64,000 nucleotides of DNA from Porticoccaceae bacterium (GTDB lineage: Bacteria > Pseudomonadota > Gammaproteobacteria > Pseudomonadales > Porticoccaceae), in assembly GCA_021773435.1 (NCBI GenBank), contig JAJFKC010000007.1, forward strand, positions 1 through 64,000, read 5' to 3'. Position 1 is the stretch's first letter; each line of letters opens with the position of its first letter. The translations under genes and the position numbers were made by a program. The notes below the pieces were generated by a model. The model made no database searches, had not been told where the DNA came from, and worked only from the letters and a program-made list of their open reading frames with translations. Below, in pieces: positions 18,163 through 27,218 of the stretch.

Positions 18163-19498
18163 TGCTCAGCGGGCGAGGATCAATCGTGGGCACTTCAGGA
18201 ATATTTAAAGAGGCTTGCCGCCGAGCCGCAACACGCTGAAGCAAGGTTGCGATTGTGTCGGAGACCACCTCTTTACGGACTCTGGTCTCGAACAGGAGAT
18301 TCTCGATCTCCTTGTCCAACTCAGTTATGGATATGTCCGCATGCTCACGAACCACCTCCGTGGCATAAACCTCTGGCACCTGTCGGCCAGACAGTAGCAA
18401 TCGTCGTGCATATAGTGCTTTTTCGACGGTGCGAGCGGTGCTGATCTCCGAGACCAGGCGCCCCATAATCAGACCTTGCTCGGAGCCAGGCATGTCGCGA
18501 ATCGCTTCGATAACCTGGCGAGTGATAGCCACACCCGGGGCAGTTATCTTAGTTAAGTTAACAAGTGTTAATGGGCTTGCACCACTGACCAGGTTCTGTA
18601 TTTCTACCGTGACTGCAGTCGCTTCCTGATTCAGCTTTGGCAACAGTCCTGTGCCGGGAATACTGTCCTTGCGGCAGGTATCGCAGGTGGTGACGATATT
18701 CTCGCCGACCACATCCACGACCCAATCCCGAGCATCTGCGGGAGTTGCCCAGATCTCTGTGAGTCGAGTCGCTGACGCTGGCGGTACTGGCCCTGTCGTG
18801 GTGATAGGCCGGTTCATATTGATGTTATAGCCAGCCTTAACAATGTCGCCGGTGAACTCAAGAACCGGCTGCCCTGTTCCCCCTGCTTGCCCGCCAATCC
18901 AGGGCACGCCATTATCACCGTTGGAGGTTTCCACCGAACCCTTGGCGGTCACCGCGTCATTGCCACCGACACCCATCTGCACTTTCCAATCATTGCCTTT
19001 GGACAAGGTGATGAGATCCGCGTAGGGGTTCTTGCCCTGGGCAATTTCCGCTTCCATTTGCTCACAGGACTTGGTGGCTAACTGCATGGTTTCTTCAGCC
19101 TGCAGTAAGGCATTCTGAAACAGGTCATAGAGACCGGGATTGGCTCGCTGAAGGATCAATGCTGGAAGCGAAGCGATGGCACTCGTAGCCGCCGCCGTCA
19201 TGGCGCTCATCATATTATCGACACCGGCACCGATGTCATTCAGGGTATTGGTCACCGCAGCCACCGGATCAAATTTGCCGCAGCTATAGCCCAGGCCTAA
19301 TTGAGCCGAACCACCCAAGGTCACAGAAACAACGGAGGGATTAGCGGGTGCCGAAACCGGCTCCGCACCACCAATTTCGTAATACCAGAGGCCATCTTCC
19401 GTGGGTGCTTTAGCTGTATAAGCATTAATGCTCCAAAAAATGATCGTAGTCCCTGCCAGCACTTTTACCAGGGCCTTTAATAAGCTTTTATTAATCAT
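18146..19498 (-). CDS. Integrating conjugative element protein, TIGR03755 (PFL_4711) family
   Basis: 450 residues with an N-terminal signal segment (LLKALVKVLAGTTIIFWSINAYTA) and a secreted body. It contains LGLGYSCGKFDP (about 68-79) and a CDTCRK pair. This is the TraH-like member of the G-type conjugation system, exported to the periplasm for pilus assembly. Its ATG overlaps the preceding TIGR03756 stop by 4 bases. The order TIGR03757, 03756, 03755, TraG matches known ICEs. Confidence 0.85.
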   Translation of the reverse strand: MINKSLLKALVKVLAGTTIIFWSINAYTAKAPTEDGLWYYEIGGAEPVSAPANPSVVSVTLGGSAQLGLGYSCGKFDPVAAVTNTLNDIGAGVDNMMSAMTAAATSAIASLPALILQRANPGLYDLFQNALLQAEETMQLATKSCEQMEAEIAQGKNPYADLITLSKGNDWKVQMGVGGNDAVTAKGSVETSNGDNGVPWIGGQAGGTGQPVLEFTGDIVKAGYNINMNRPITTTGPVPPASATRLTEIWATPADARDWVVDVVGENIVTTCDTCRKDSIPGTGLLPKLNQEATAVTVEIQNLVSGASPLTLVNLTKITAPGVAITRQVIEAIRDMPGSEQGLIMGRLVSEISTARTVEKALYARRLLLSGRQVPEVYATEVVREHADISITELDKEIENLLFETRVRKEVVSDTIATLLQRVAARRQASLNIPEVPTIDPRPLSNGRVP

Positions 19499-20517
19499 GG
19501 CGGGTAGCTAATCCAGTTAATGTCGAATAGAAACGCTCCTTCCCTTTCACAACAGGAGTATGGTCGCCACAGGTTCCAGACGTAATCCCCTTCAGCATCT
19601 ACACGACCACCACCCCAACCATTCACACTGGCCAGATCATTGGTGCCAAAAACGGCACACGTGGATTCAGCTTGGGGGAGTAACATCTGCCACTCTCCGG
19701 TATCCGGGTCATCCTCAACCAGAGGGCCGGGTGACCAAATTTTTTGGCTAGAACCGGAAGATCCGGAAATTGGCACATAGATATGTGGCTGCCCTGTACG
19801 CGTTACGATGTCGCCCGCTCGTTGCGCATTGATCGCCGCTGCCTTTGGCTCCTCTGCCTGCGTTGTCCAGCCAGTGCGTGGATAAACCCCTCCCCAGGTC
19901 TGCAAGGGCCAACTGCCAATTTCACGTAGGCCGGGAATCAAGCTCGCGGGGTAAAATATCTCCGGGACTTCCTGACGCCAGGACAGCGCGTCCAGACCTG
20001 AAAGAAAATAGGGGTAAAAAGAAGTGGTTTCCGATTCGCACAAATAACCAGTACTGGCCACGATGCCTGACAATGATATTAAAGGGTGGCCAATGACATC
20101 CGTTTCGCGAAACACCAGGTTGCGGTGATCACGGTTCCCGGAACCCTCAGTCCTGTTTCCAGCGCTATCTACTGGCACGGACAGTAAAGTCCCCAGCAAT
20201 CCATTAGCCGCTGACCGTTGTGCCGAACCCAATATACCGCGCATCTCAAGCCATGGATTACCACCCAGTTCGTTATAGCTGCTCACCACCGCATCAGGTT
20301 GGTAGTGGCCGACTTTTATGGAAGTCTCTACGCTGCACTCGTAGATTGAACAGCGTAGCCAGAAACACACACCGACCGGCATCCAGCGCATACAACTCAG
20401 TGCCGCAGACGTGGTTTGAGTGATAATTTCCGTACTGGTGATCGTGCCGGACGTAGCGCTGAAAGGCAGTAGTAAAAACAAGCCAAGCAGATTACTAACC
20501 AGAAAGCGCCGTTTCAT
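19495..20517 (-). CDS. Integrating conjugative element protein, TIGR03756 (PFL_4710) family
   Basis: 340 residues from an ATG at 20517 with GAAAGG just upstream; this start overlaps the preceding stop by 4 bases. A signal peptide is obvious (KRRFLVSNLLGLFLLLPFSATS), followed by a cysteine-rich region (SCMRWMPVGVCFWLRCSIYEC), typical of the TraU-like family of the G-type system. It acts in the periplasm during pilus assembly, where disulfides, possibly formed with the TIGR03757 protein, would matter. Confidence 0.86.
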   Translation of the reverse strand: MKRRFLVSNLLGLFLLLPFSATSGTITSTEIITQTTSAALSCMRWMPVGVCFWLRCSIYECSVETSIKVGHYQPDAVVSSYNELGGNPWLEMRGILGSAQRSAANGLLGTLLSVPVDSAGNRTEGSGNRDHRNLVFRETDVIGHPLISLSGIVASTGYLCESETTSFYPYFLSGLDALSWRQEVPEIFYPASLIPGLREIGSWPLQTWGGVYPRTGWTTQAEEPKAAAINAQRAGDIVTRTGQPHIYVPISGSSGSSQKIWSPGPLVEDDPDTGEWQMLLPQAESTCAVFGTNDLASVNGWGGGRVDAEGDYVWNLWRPYSCCEREGAFLFDINWISYPP

Positions 20518-20978
20518 CGGATACCTTTCTCGCGCCACTGTTTGTAATAGGCAGTGGCCACATCGATATCGGTCACACCGTAAATGACAGCCTGGCCATC
20601 AAAAACAATAGCGGGGTAACGATCGACCCCATAGTCCATAGCTTTGACCAAGCCTTTTGCAGCATTTTCCAGTTGTTGGTTTGTACTGGCATCCAGTGAC
20701 TGGAATCGATTGAGCACAAGTGCCTTTGCCTTCTGAGCATCGCTTGGCAAGCCCTCAGACAACGTGCGTTTTAGGAGGCTGATTCGATCAATGACATAGG
20801 CGTCATAATTCTTACTGGCCTTCTGCTTTGAATCCTGGTTGTGTCTTCCGCTGATAAAATATTGGGCGGTAGTAAATATTTCAATAGACGGTGCTGCCCC
20901 GTTACCATCCGTAGCGCTATAACAAGCAAGCGATGTCGCAAGTAGAACCACTGAGATAATTGATTTGATGCGACACAT
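20514..20978 (-). CDS. Integrating conjugative element protein, TIGR03757 (DUF1525)
   Basis: 154 residues from the ATG at 20978, chosen because it begins a signal peptide (MCRIKSIISVVLLATSLACY); an upstream extension to 21053 has no ribosome-binding site. The body has IEIFTTAQYF and RYPAIVFDGQAVIYGVTDI, the thioredoxin-like features of DUF1525 with a cis-Pro-like loop but no CxxC. It is the first gene of the second half of the conjugation operon, downstream of the inserted RND pump. Confidence 0.82.
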   Translation of the reverse strand: MCRIKSIISVVLLATSLACYSATDGNGAAPSIEIFTTAQYFISGRHNQDSKQKASKNYDAYVIDRISLLKRTLSEGLPSDAQKAKALVLNRFQSLDASTNQQLENAAKGLVKAMDYGVDRYPAIVFDGQAVIYGVTDIDVATAYYKQWREKGIR

Positions 20979-21254
20979 AATGGATACCAGTACATTCTGA
21001 ATACCGATATCCTGGGCGAAGTCTAGCTGGGACGAAATAGAAAACCACGACAAGAAATTACGTGCTTATTAGGATTCGATAGTGTTTTTAAGAAGGTCAG
21101 CCCTGAGCTCAAACTTGATCCTACAAACATCTTCGGTTCAGGCTGGACTTAATGGATCGCGCCTTAAACCTATCATTCGTTTAGGTCACGAGGTTACCTT
21201 CGCTAAAGAGTTTTTAGATACTCTTGTCGGTGATAACAGAACAATCATGCCACT

Positions 21255-22628
21255 CTACTGTACTTGAGCAGCAAATTTGTTAGCTTCAAGACCTACAAAA
21301 GTCTGCAAGCCGATACGTAGTTCCTGCAGATTTTCGTCCAATTGCATCGACTCAAGACGTTTTTCCAGCAGACTTTTTTCTATAGCAAGATAAGTAAGGT
21401 TATCGAGATTGCCCCGGTCGAAGGCCTTGCGAGTGGCTATAACCATCTGCTCCAGTTCCGGGAGTTTATTACGGATCTGCTCAAGCTGACTCTTCAGTAA
21501 AAGCCTTTCATTCCATAGCTGGTGGATTTCCCGATGCGCCTCCGCCAACCGGGCCTGATAGGCGTACCATAGGTGCTCGCGTGTGGCTTCCTCAACCTCA
21601 ATCGTACCGCGATTACCACTGAAAAACGGCAGACGTAAGGAGACACCAATGCCAACCGTATCAAGACCATCGGTATCTCGCCCTCGATTTAGACCAACAC
21701 CAATACCTGGGAACTGCTCCAAAATGGCTTTGCGCAATTGAGCATCCTGACTTTCATACCCGGATTTGAGCGCTAATAAATCGGGGCGGCGATCAGGCAA
21801 GGTGGCGAGGACCGCATCCATACCTACTTCATCAATGTCTACTTCGGTCGCATTTTCAGACGGATTGTGCTCCGCAAATCTTAGAGTCACCTGCGAATCG
21901 AGGCCAAGCAGGCCAAGTAATGTATCTCGGGTACCGTTGATATCACGTTTCAGTACATTCACGTCAGTGTTGACGCTAAGTTGCACAGCAAGATCAGTCG
22001 CAGCCACGGACAGCGTTGAGTCGCCCGTCTGCACCAAACGCTGAGTGCTAGCGTAGCGCTCTTCGAGTCGCCGTTGATATTCCTGCAATATTTCAAGTCG
22101 ACCGTCCTGCTCAATGTGGCGGACATACAACATCCGCGCCTGTTGTGCGACTTGCCATTCCTGCCACACCAATTCGAGATCCAGTTGCTGGATACGGGCA
22201 GTGGCGGCATCGCGCTTTGCACTGCGGGCTACCAACTCAGCGACTGGGTAGCTAAGCGAAACACCCAGGGCATTACTTAACTGAGGGTCGCTGTCTGTTG
22301 GATGTTCCAGCTCCAGACCCAGTTCAGGGTCGGGTAGCAATTCGACAGCAAACAACTGTGCCTGGCCAATCCCTACCCTGGCCCGTTCTACTTTAAGTTG
22401 TGGATTGTTGGCAACCGCCAGCAAGGCGACTTCGAGTTCGTCCAGGCCATCAGATGGATCGAAGGCCTGAGGCTGCATGCCTGGCAGTCTCAGAGCAGCC
22501 TTGTCTATGGTCAGACGCGGCACAGTCATCGCCAGTCCCGGCCCTTCGGGTAATGGTCGGGACTGGTAACTGGTACAGGCAGAAAGAGCTAACAATAACG
22601 TCAATGGGAAGAGCTTGAGGTGAGGCAT
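21255..22628 (-). CDS. TolC-family outer-membrane efflux lipoprotein
   Basis: 457 residues from the ATG at 22628, which overlaps the permease stop (TGATG); a longer open frame upstream is only a shadow of the permease gene. The N-terminus is a lipoprotein signal with LALSAC (Cys18). Two repeats rich in helical QLSxxL/ALLAVANNPQLKVERARV patterns form the OEP fold. It is the outer-membrane channel of the tripartite pump with the two genes before it. It lies inside the conjugation operon and is therefore ICE cargo. Confidence 0.88.
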   Translation of the reverse strand: MPHLKLFPLTLLLALSACTSYQSRPLPEGPGLAMTVPRLTIDKAALRLPGMQPQAFDPSDGLDELEVALLAVANNPQLKVERARVGIGQAQLFAVELLPDPELGLELEHPTDSDPQLSNALGVSLSYPVAELVARSAKRDAATARIQQLDLELVWQEWQVAQQARMLYVRHIEQDGRLEILQEYQRRLEERYASTQRLVQTGDSTLSVAATDLAVQLSVNTDVNVLKRDINGTRDTLLGLLGLDSQVTLRFAEHNPSENATEVDIDEVGMDAVLATLPDRRPDLLALKSGYESQDAQLRKAILEQFPGIGVGLNRGRDTDGLDTVGIGVSLRLPFFSGNRGTIEVEEATREHLWYAYQARLAEAHREIHQLWNERLLLKSQLEQIRNKLPELEQMVIATRKAFDRGNLDNLTYLAIEKSLLEKRLESMQLDENLQELRIGLQTFVGLEANKFAAQVQ

Positions 22629-25600
22629 CACTTTTCGGCCCCTTCCGTTTCCGACTTGGAGTCCATCGCCCGTCGCCAGCGTTCCGTAGCCACGTAGATG
22701 ACCGGCAGCAGGTTTAGATTCAACAGTGTGCCGGCAGTCAGCCCGCCGAACAGCATGATGGCTAAAGGTTGCAACAATTGAGGCCCTGCGCCGATGCCAA
22801 GCGCCGCCGGTATCAGGGCCATCAGTGTGGTCAGATTCGATAACAACATCGGCCGTGTGCGTACTTTGACGGCCATGCGTACCGCCGCGTCCGCGTCCAT
22901 GCCCTGGCGCCGATAATCGCGTGTGAAGGTCAGTAGCATGATGCCGTTGTCCATTGATACACCCACCAGTGTGATGAAGCCAATCAGCACGGTGACATCG
23001 AGGGGTTGGCGGGTAATAAACAGTGCAAGGGCTGCGCCCATGAAGTCCATGGGCAGTTTGGTGAGGACAACTGCGGGATCCAACAGGCTGCCCAATTGCA
23101 TAGCCATGATGCCGTACATTAGAGCAATGGCGGCCACTAGTACCCACAATACTTGCACACCGGTGTCGAGTAGCTGCTGGTACTGGCCGGTGTAGCCAAC
23201 CTGAATCTCTTCTGGCAGATTGAGTGCGTCGATGGCCTGGCCCAGTCGCTCCAGCACCACCACAGGGTTTCCATCGATCTCCGCTGTCAGCGTCAAGCTG
23301 CGAGCACCCTGTTGGTGTTCGATAAAAGGATAACTGCTCATCGGCTCAATGTGTGCCAACTGTATGAGCGGGATGGAGCGACCATCGGCGGTGCTGACCA
23401 GTACCTGGCCCAAGGATTCCAGCGATGTGCGGTCCGCATCTCCGTAACGAATAAACAGAGCGATAGGTCGCTGCTCGACAATGACATCAGTCACCGTCTC
23501 CCCCTGCATGGCAACGCGTACCGATGCTGCTACGGTGCTGGCATCCACGCCAAGGCGCGCACCGGCATCACGGTCGATCGTCACCACAATCTGATCGACA
23601 GGTATTTTGGTATTGTTAACGACATTGGCAAGACCCGGCACTTGTCTCGTCGCATCTTCGATGCGCGCAGCCGCCGCGTATAGTGCCTCCAGATCCCTGC
23701 CAAATACCGTAATGCCAAATAGCGCTGGCAAGCCGGAAAAGGATTCTTCCAGCTTTTCCGTGGTGGGTTCGTTGACACGAGTAACAATCCCCGGCAGTTG
23801 CGCTAAAAGATGCTCCAGTTCCTTTCTCACTTTCACCGGATCGACTCCGGCTGCCAGTCGCAGCACCAGTTCACCTTCGTCTGGTCCTTCTATATAGAAA
23901 GAGTCCTCCGGTGAACCCGTGCGCCGGAATACACCCACCACACCTGGCAGATTTAGGGAAATTGCATCGAGCTGGTCGCCGACACGATTGCTTTCCTTGA
24001 GCGAAGTGCCGGGCGCCAACTGGTAGGACACTAACAGGCTGTCCTCATCCAGCAATGGCAGGAACCGCACCGGGTTTAGTATTAATAAGCCCGCGCTCAA
24101 CAGTAATAGGAGGAGAGCGCCGATGAGGGTCAGCGCCCGGCGCTGCAGCAGATAGGCAAGCAGACCTTGGTTCCAGTCACCGAACACGGCAATCCAGCGG
24201 GCACCGACCGTAGGTTGCGATGTAGCAGAGCGAGCTGGCAACCAGACGGCGGCCAGCGGAATCAGCGTTAGAGAAAACAACAACGACAACGCCAATACGA
24301 ACCCGAAAGTGAGTCCGAAAGGCTGGAACAAGCGTCCTGCCAGTCCGGTCACCAGCACCAGAGGAACGAAGGCAGCCAATATTGACAGGGTGCCAGTTAG
24401 ATCTGGCGCGATAATCTCCCGGGTACCGTCTAGTGCTGCGGCCAGACGCGTTTTGCCCAGGCCGCGATGGCGGTCGATATTTTCCAGCACCACTACGGCG
24501 TCGTCGTCAATCAGGCCGATGGCAACGGTGAGTGCACCGAGGGTCATCAGGTTGATTCCCAAGCCACTCAGTCCCATCAGCATAAACGTGCCGAGCACCA
24601 CCAGTGGGAAAGTAACCGCAACGATGAGTGTACTGCGGTTCCAGCCGAGTACCCAGAACAAAGAGAGCGCAGCCAGTAATACCCCAAGCACCAGTGCATT
24701 GCGCATATTGCGATAAGCTAGCCCAATGATTGCCGCCTGGTCATAGAACTTCTCCAGGCTGACGCCCTGCGGTAAAGGCATCACGGCGAGCGCGTCATCA
24801 ACGGCGCGCGATACCTCAAGCGTACTCGCCTGTGGCTGCTTCTGGATGGTAAATGCAACGGCGGGTTGTCGATCTGTTGTCACGCTATAGCGCAGTGGTT
24901 CAGCTCCGGCATAAACCGCCGCCACATCCGACAAACGAAGCGGTCGGCCATCCGCCCCACGTTTTACGATGATCGCTTTCAAGGTTTCCAGGGTCTGGAT
25001 GCGGCCCTCAGTGCGAATCAGCAGGTCGCGTCCATGCTGCTCGATGAAGCCGCCAGTATCGAGCACATTTTCAGCACGAAGGCTTGCCGCGATATCACTT
25101 GCGGAGAGCTGATGCTGGCGCAGAGTCAGGGGGTTAAGATCAATACGGTAGGCTGCCTTACCGCCGCCCATGACGTCGACCCGCGCCACTCCGGTTAGCG
25201 TCGTCAGCCGTGGTGCCAGCTCATAGCGAGCCCAGTTGTACAGTGCGACCGGCTCGCTGCCCTTCAACGTGTACGTGGAGAGCATGGCCAATGATGTGCC
25301 AATGTTCTCCAGCTCAGGTTGTGTTCCCTGGGGTAGGCTGCCCTGTATTTGGGCAAGCCCAGCAAAGACTAGTTGCCGGGCTTGCAGGACATCTACCCCC
25401 CAGGTGAATTCCACGGTGACCTGGGAGAAGCCTGGCACCGACACCGAGCGGACACGGCGCAGGTCGGTCAGTCCCAACATGGCGTTCTCGATAGGACCAG
25501 TAATTAACTGTTCCATATCTTCTGCCGTACCCGCCGGGTAGTGGGTAACGACGTTGATTAGTGGGTAGTTGAGATTTGGGAACAGATCCACCGGCATTTC

Positions 25601-25684
25601 ACGGAGACTGGCAAAACCACCGATAACAATCAGCAGGATGCCAAGAACGATAGCAATGGGGTGACGAATCAGATACTGATACAC
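22628..25684 (-). CDS. RND efflux permease
   Basis: 1018 residues with RND topology: TM1 at about 10-28, first periplasmic loop 40-325, TM2-6 cluster 328-500, TM7 near 520, a second loop and TM8-12 after 830. TM4 has IGLIDDDAVVVLEN (389-402) with three consecutive aspartates that carry protons. It exchanges protons for substrate across the envelope. The sequence is between the CzcA/CusA heavy-metal group and the multidrug group, so substrate is uncertain. It begins 7 bases after the adaptor stop. Confidence 0.9.
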   Translation of the reverse strand: MYQYLIRHPIAIVLGILLIVIGGFASLREMPVDLFPNLNYPLINVVTHYPAGTAEDMEQLITGPIENAMLGLTDLRRVRSVSVPGFSQVTVEFTWGVDVLQARQLVFAGLAQIQGSLPQGTQPELENIGTSLAMLSTYTLKGSEPVALYNWARYELAPRLTTLTGVARVDVMGGGKAAYRIDLNPLTLRQHQLSASDIAASLRAENVLDTGGFIEQHGRDLLIRTEGRIQTLETLKAIIVKRGADGRPLRLSDVAAVYAGAEPLRYSVTTDRQPAVAFTIQKQPQASTLEVSRAVDDALAVMPLPQGVSLEKFYDQAAIIGLAYRNMRNALVLGVLLAALSLFWVLGWNRSTLIVAVTFPLVVLGTFMLMGLSGLGINLMTLGALTVAIGLIDDDAVVVLENIDRHRGLGKTRLAAALDGTREIIAPDLTGTLSILAAFVPLVLVTGLAGRLFQPFGLTFGFVLALSLLFSLTLIPLAAVWLPARSATSQPTVGARWIAVFGDWNQGLLAYLLQRRALTLIGALLLLLLSAGLLILNPVRFLPLLDEDSLLVSYQLAPGTSLKESNRVGDQLDAISLNLPGVVGVFRRTGSPEDSFYIEGPDEGELVLRLAAGVDPVKVRKELEHLLAQLPGIVTRVNEPTTEKLEESFSGLPALFGITVFGRDLEALYAAAARIEDATRQVPGLANVVNNTKIPVDQIVVTIDRDAGARLGVDASTVAASVRVAMQGETVTDVIVEQRPIALFIRYGDADRTSLESLGQVLVSTADGRSIPLIQLAHIEPMSSYPFIEHQQGARSLTLTAEIDGNPVVVLERLGQAIDALNLPEEIQVGYTGQYQQLLDTGVQVLWVLVAAIALMYGIMAMQLGSLLDPAVVLTKLPMDFMGAALALFITRQPLDVTVLIGFITLVGVSMDNGIMLLTFTRDYRRQGMDADAAVRMAVKVRTRPMLLSNLTTLMALIPAALGIGAGPQLLQPLAIMLFGGLTAGTLLNLNLLPVIYVATERWRRAMDSKSETEGAEK

Positions 25685-25691
25685 AGTTTAG

Positions 25692-26804
25692 CTAGTCCAC
25701 AAATTTCATTAATTCTTTAACGTCTCGGTAGAGCAATTCGTAGGCACCTTCTGTAGCTACTTGATCCCCAGAATCCAGACCGGACAGCACAGGAACACGC
25801 CTATCTACCTGCGAACCTACCAATACTTCCACCGCTTCGAACGTGTCGCCCTGTTTGCGAACGCAGTAGGTTTTACCATCGCGCGCGACGACCGCCGCTT
25901 TGGGCACCCACACGACGGCCTGGCTCGGGCCTAATAGCCGGACTTTTAACCATGCACCGTCCCGCAATTGATAGTTAGGATTATCCGCGACGAAGCGCAA
26001 CAACCAAAGCCCGGTGTCCGTGTCGAGGCGTGGTTCGTGCGAGACCAGGGTCAATGCCATAGGTTCATCAGCAACCACAGCAATGGCCGCACCTTCCCGC
26101 CAGGCGGAGACCTGATCGCGCTGAACACCGACCTCGATGTAGACCGTGGCAAGATCTTCCAAACGAAACAGCAAAGTGCCGGGGAGTAAGATTTGATCCG
26201 CCCCAACCTGGCGGTCAACCAACAAACCATCGAAGGGTGCACGTACCACGCTCAGACTACTCGCAACCGCCTCAAAAGATTGCTTCGCCAGGGATTGTTT
26301 GATAACAACATGATCCGATTTGTTTCCTAAAACAAGGAGTGCATGATCGAGTGCTTGCCAGGTGTCGGCGAGAAGATTGCGAGCTTCACCAAGTGCGATG
26401 TCCGCCTCCAGTTTGGTACTGCGCGTCACCGCCTTCTCCCGTAGGCTTTCAGACAAGGCGTCGGCCCGGCGTGTTGCCAGGTCGATCTCTTGCTGTGCAT
26501 TGTGTAGATTCGTAAGCAGCGTGATGAGATCAGGAGCCTCAAAACGGATCAATACTTGTTCGCGGAGGACGCGATCGCCGATATCAGCTTTCACCTCGAT
26601 AATGCGCGCGCTGAATGGCGCGGTCAGGGCAGTTTCGCGGAAGGGAAAAGCATGCCCAAAGGCGATTTGTTGGGGCCGCCATTGACCAGCTTCCACGGCC
26701 GCAGTTGCAGGCAGCAAAGGGCTTGCCGCATGTGATTGCAGTGGGGTAAAGCCTAGTCCGATTAGCGCCCACAATGTGAGCCAACTCCAACTGCGCAAAT
26801 TCAT
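25692..26804 (-). CDS. RND periplasmic adaptor (membrane fusion protein)
   Basis: 370 residues with a signal peptide (cleavage after about LQSHA, residue 26), a lipoyl-like half FSARIIEVKADIGDRVLREQVL near 63-84, an alpha hairpin (about 90-175) and a matching second lipoyl half VRAPFDGLLVDRQVGADQIL. It links the permease to the outer-membrane channel. First gene of the pump operon; 414 bases separate it from the VirB4 gene, so the pump can have its own promoter. No metal-binding His/Met-rich tail is visible. Confidence 0.88.
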   Translation of the reverse strand: MNLRSWSWLTLWALIGLGFTPLQSHAASPLLPATAAVEAGQWRPQQIAFGHAFPFRETALTAPFSARIIEVKADIGDRVLREQVLIRFEAPDLITLLTNLHNAQQEIDLATRRADALSESLREKAVTRSTKLEADIALGEARNLLADTWQALDHALLVLGNKSDHVVIKQSLAKQSFEAVASSLSVVRAPFDGLLVDRQVGADQILLPGTLLFRLEDLATVYIEVGVQRDQVSAWREGAAIAVVADEPMALTLVSHEPRLDTDTGLWLLRFVADNPNYQLRDGAWLKVRLLGPSQAVVWVPKAAVVARDGKTYCVRKQGDTFEAVEVLVGSQVDRRVPVLSGLDSGDQVATEGAYELLYRDVKELMKFVD

Positions 26805-27218
26805 CGTGATGCCCCCGAGTTAACGTGACCAGTGCCTTTGGACATTATGACACCTCATAGATTTTTTCTTTAACTATCTTCCAGCAGCAATATTTACTTT
26901 GTTAGAGCTCCGAAAATTACTTTGACGTACCTCAGATGATGTGGGTTTTTGTGCTCGAAAATGACAGTGAAGCTGCAGATCACGTTCGTCAACGTATATG
27001 CTTACCCATCGAGCACACGATTCTAAAGTCGCTGAACCCCCTAAATCGCTGAAAAGGGTCGGGGCGACTGCTTTTCACTATACGAAATTAGATGACGATT
27101 GACGGGCGAAAAGCAACCCATCGGCTAGTATGCAAATCCGACACAGCCTGCATAATTTGGCCTGTATCACCACAATTGATATCATCAGAAAATTCCAGTT
27201 GATTGGATTACTCAGTTA
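26805..27218. other. 414-base gap upstream of the RND pump
   Basis: No convincing gene. A weak minus-strand -10-like CATAAT lies at about 26845, some 40 bases before the adaptor gene, without a strong -35. The direct repeat TCGCTGAA occurs twice near 27030-27050. This is the junction where pump cargo interrupts the conjugation operon; I see no insertion sequence, inverted repeats or target duplication marking it. Confidence 0.4.

Noticed and set aside
21082-21267. 61-codon plus-strand frame between the outer-membrane factor and TIGR03757
   Set aside because: No ribosome-binding site, no family features, and it overlaps the end of the outer-membrane factor gene.
22629-23147. Upstream extension of the outer-membrane factor gene
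   Set aside because: The extension is in another frame of the RND permease; the lipoprotein signal at 22628 is the true start.
26938-27051. 37-codon plus-strand frame in the gap before the RND pump
   Set aside because: Too short, with no ribosome-binding site and no recognisable product.
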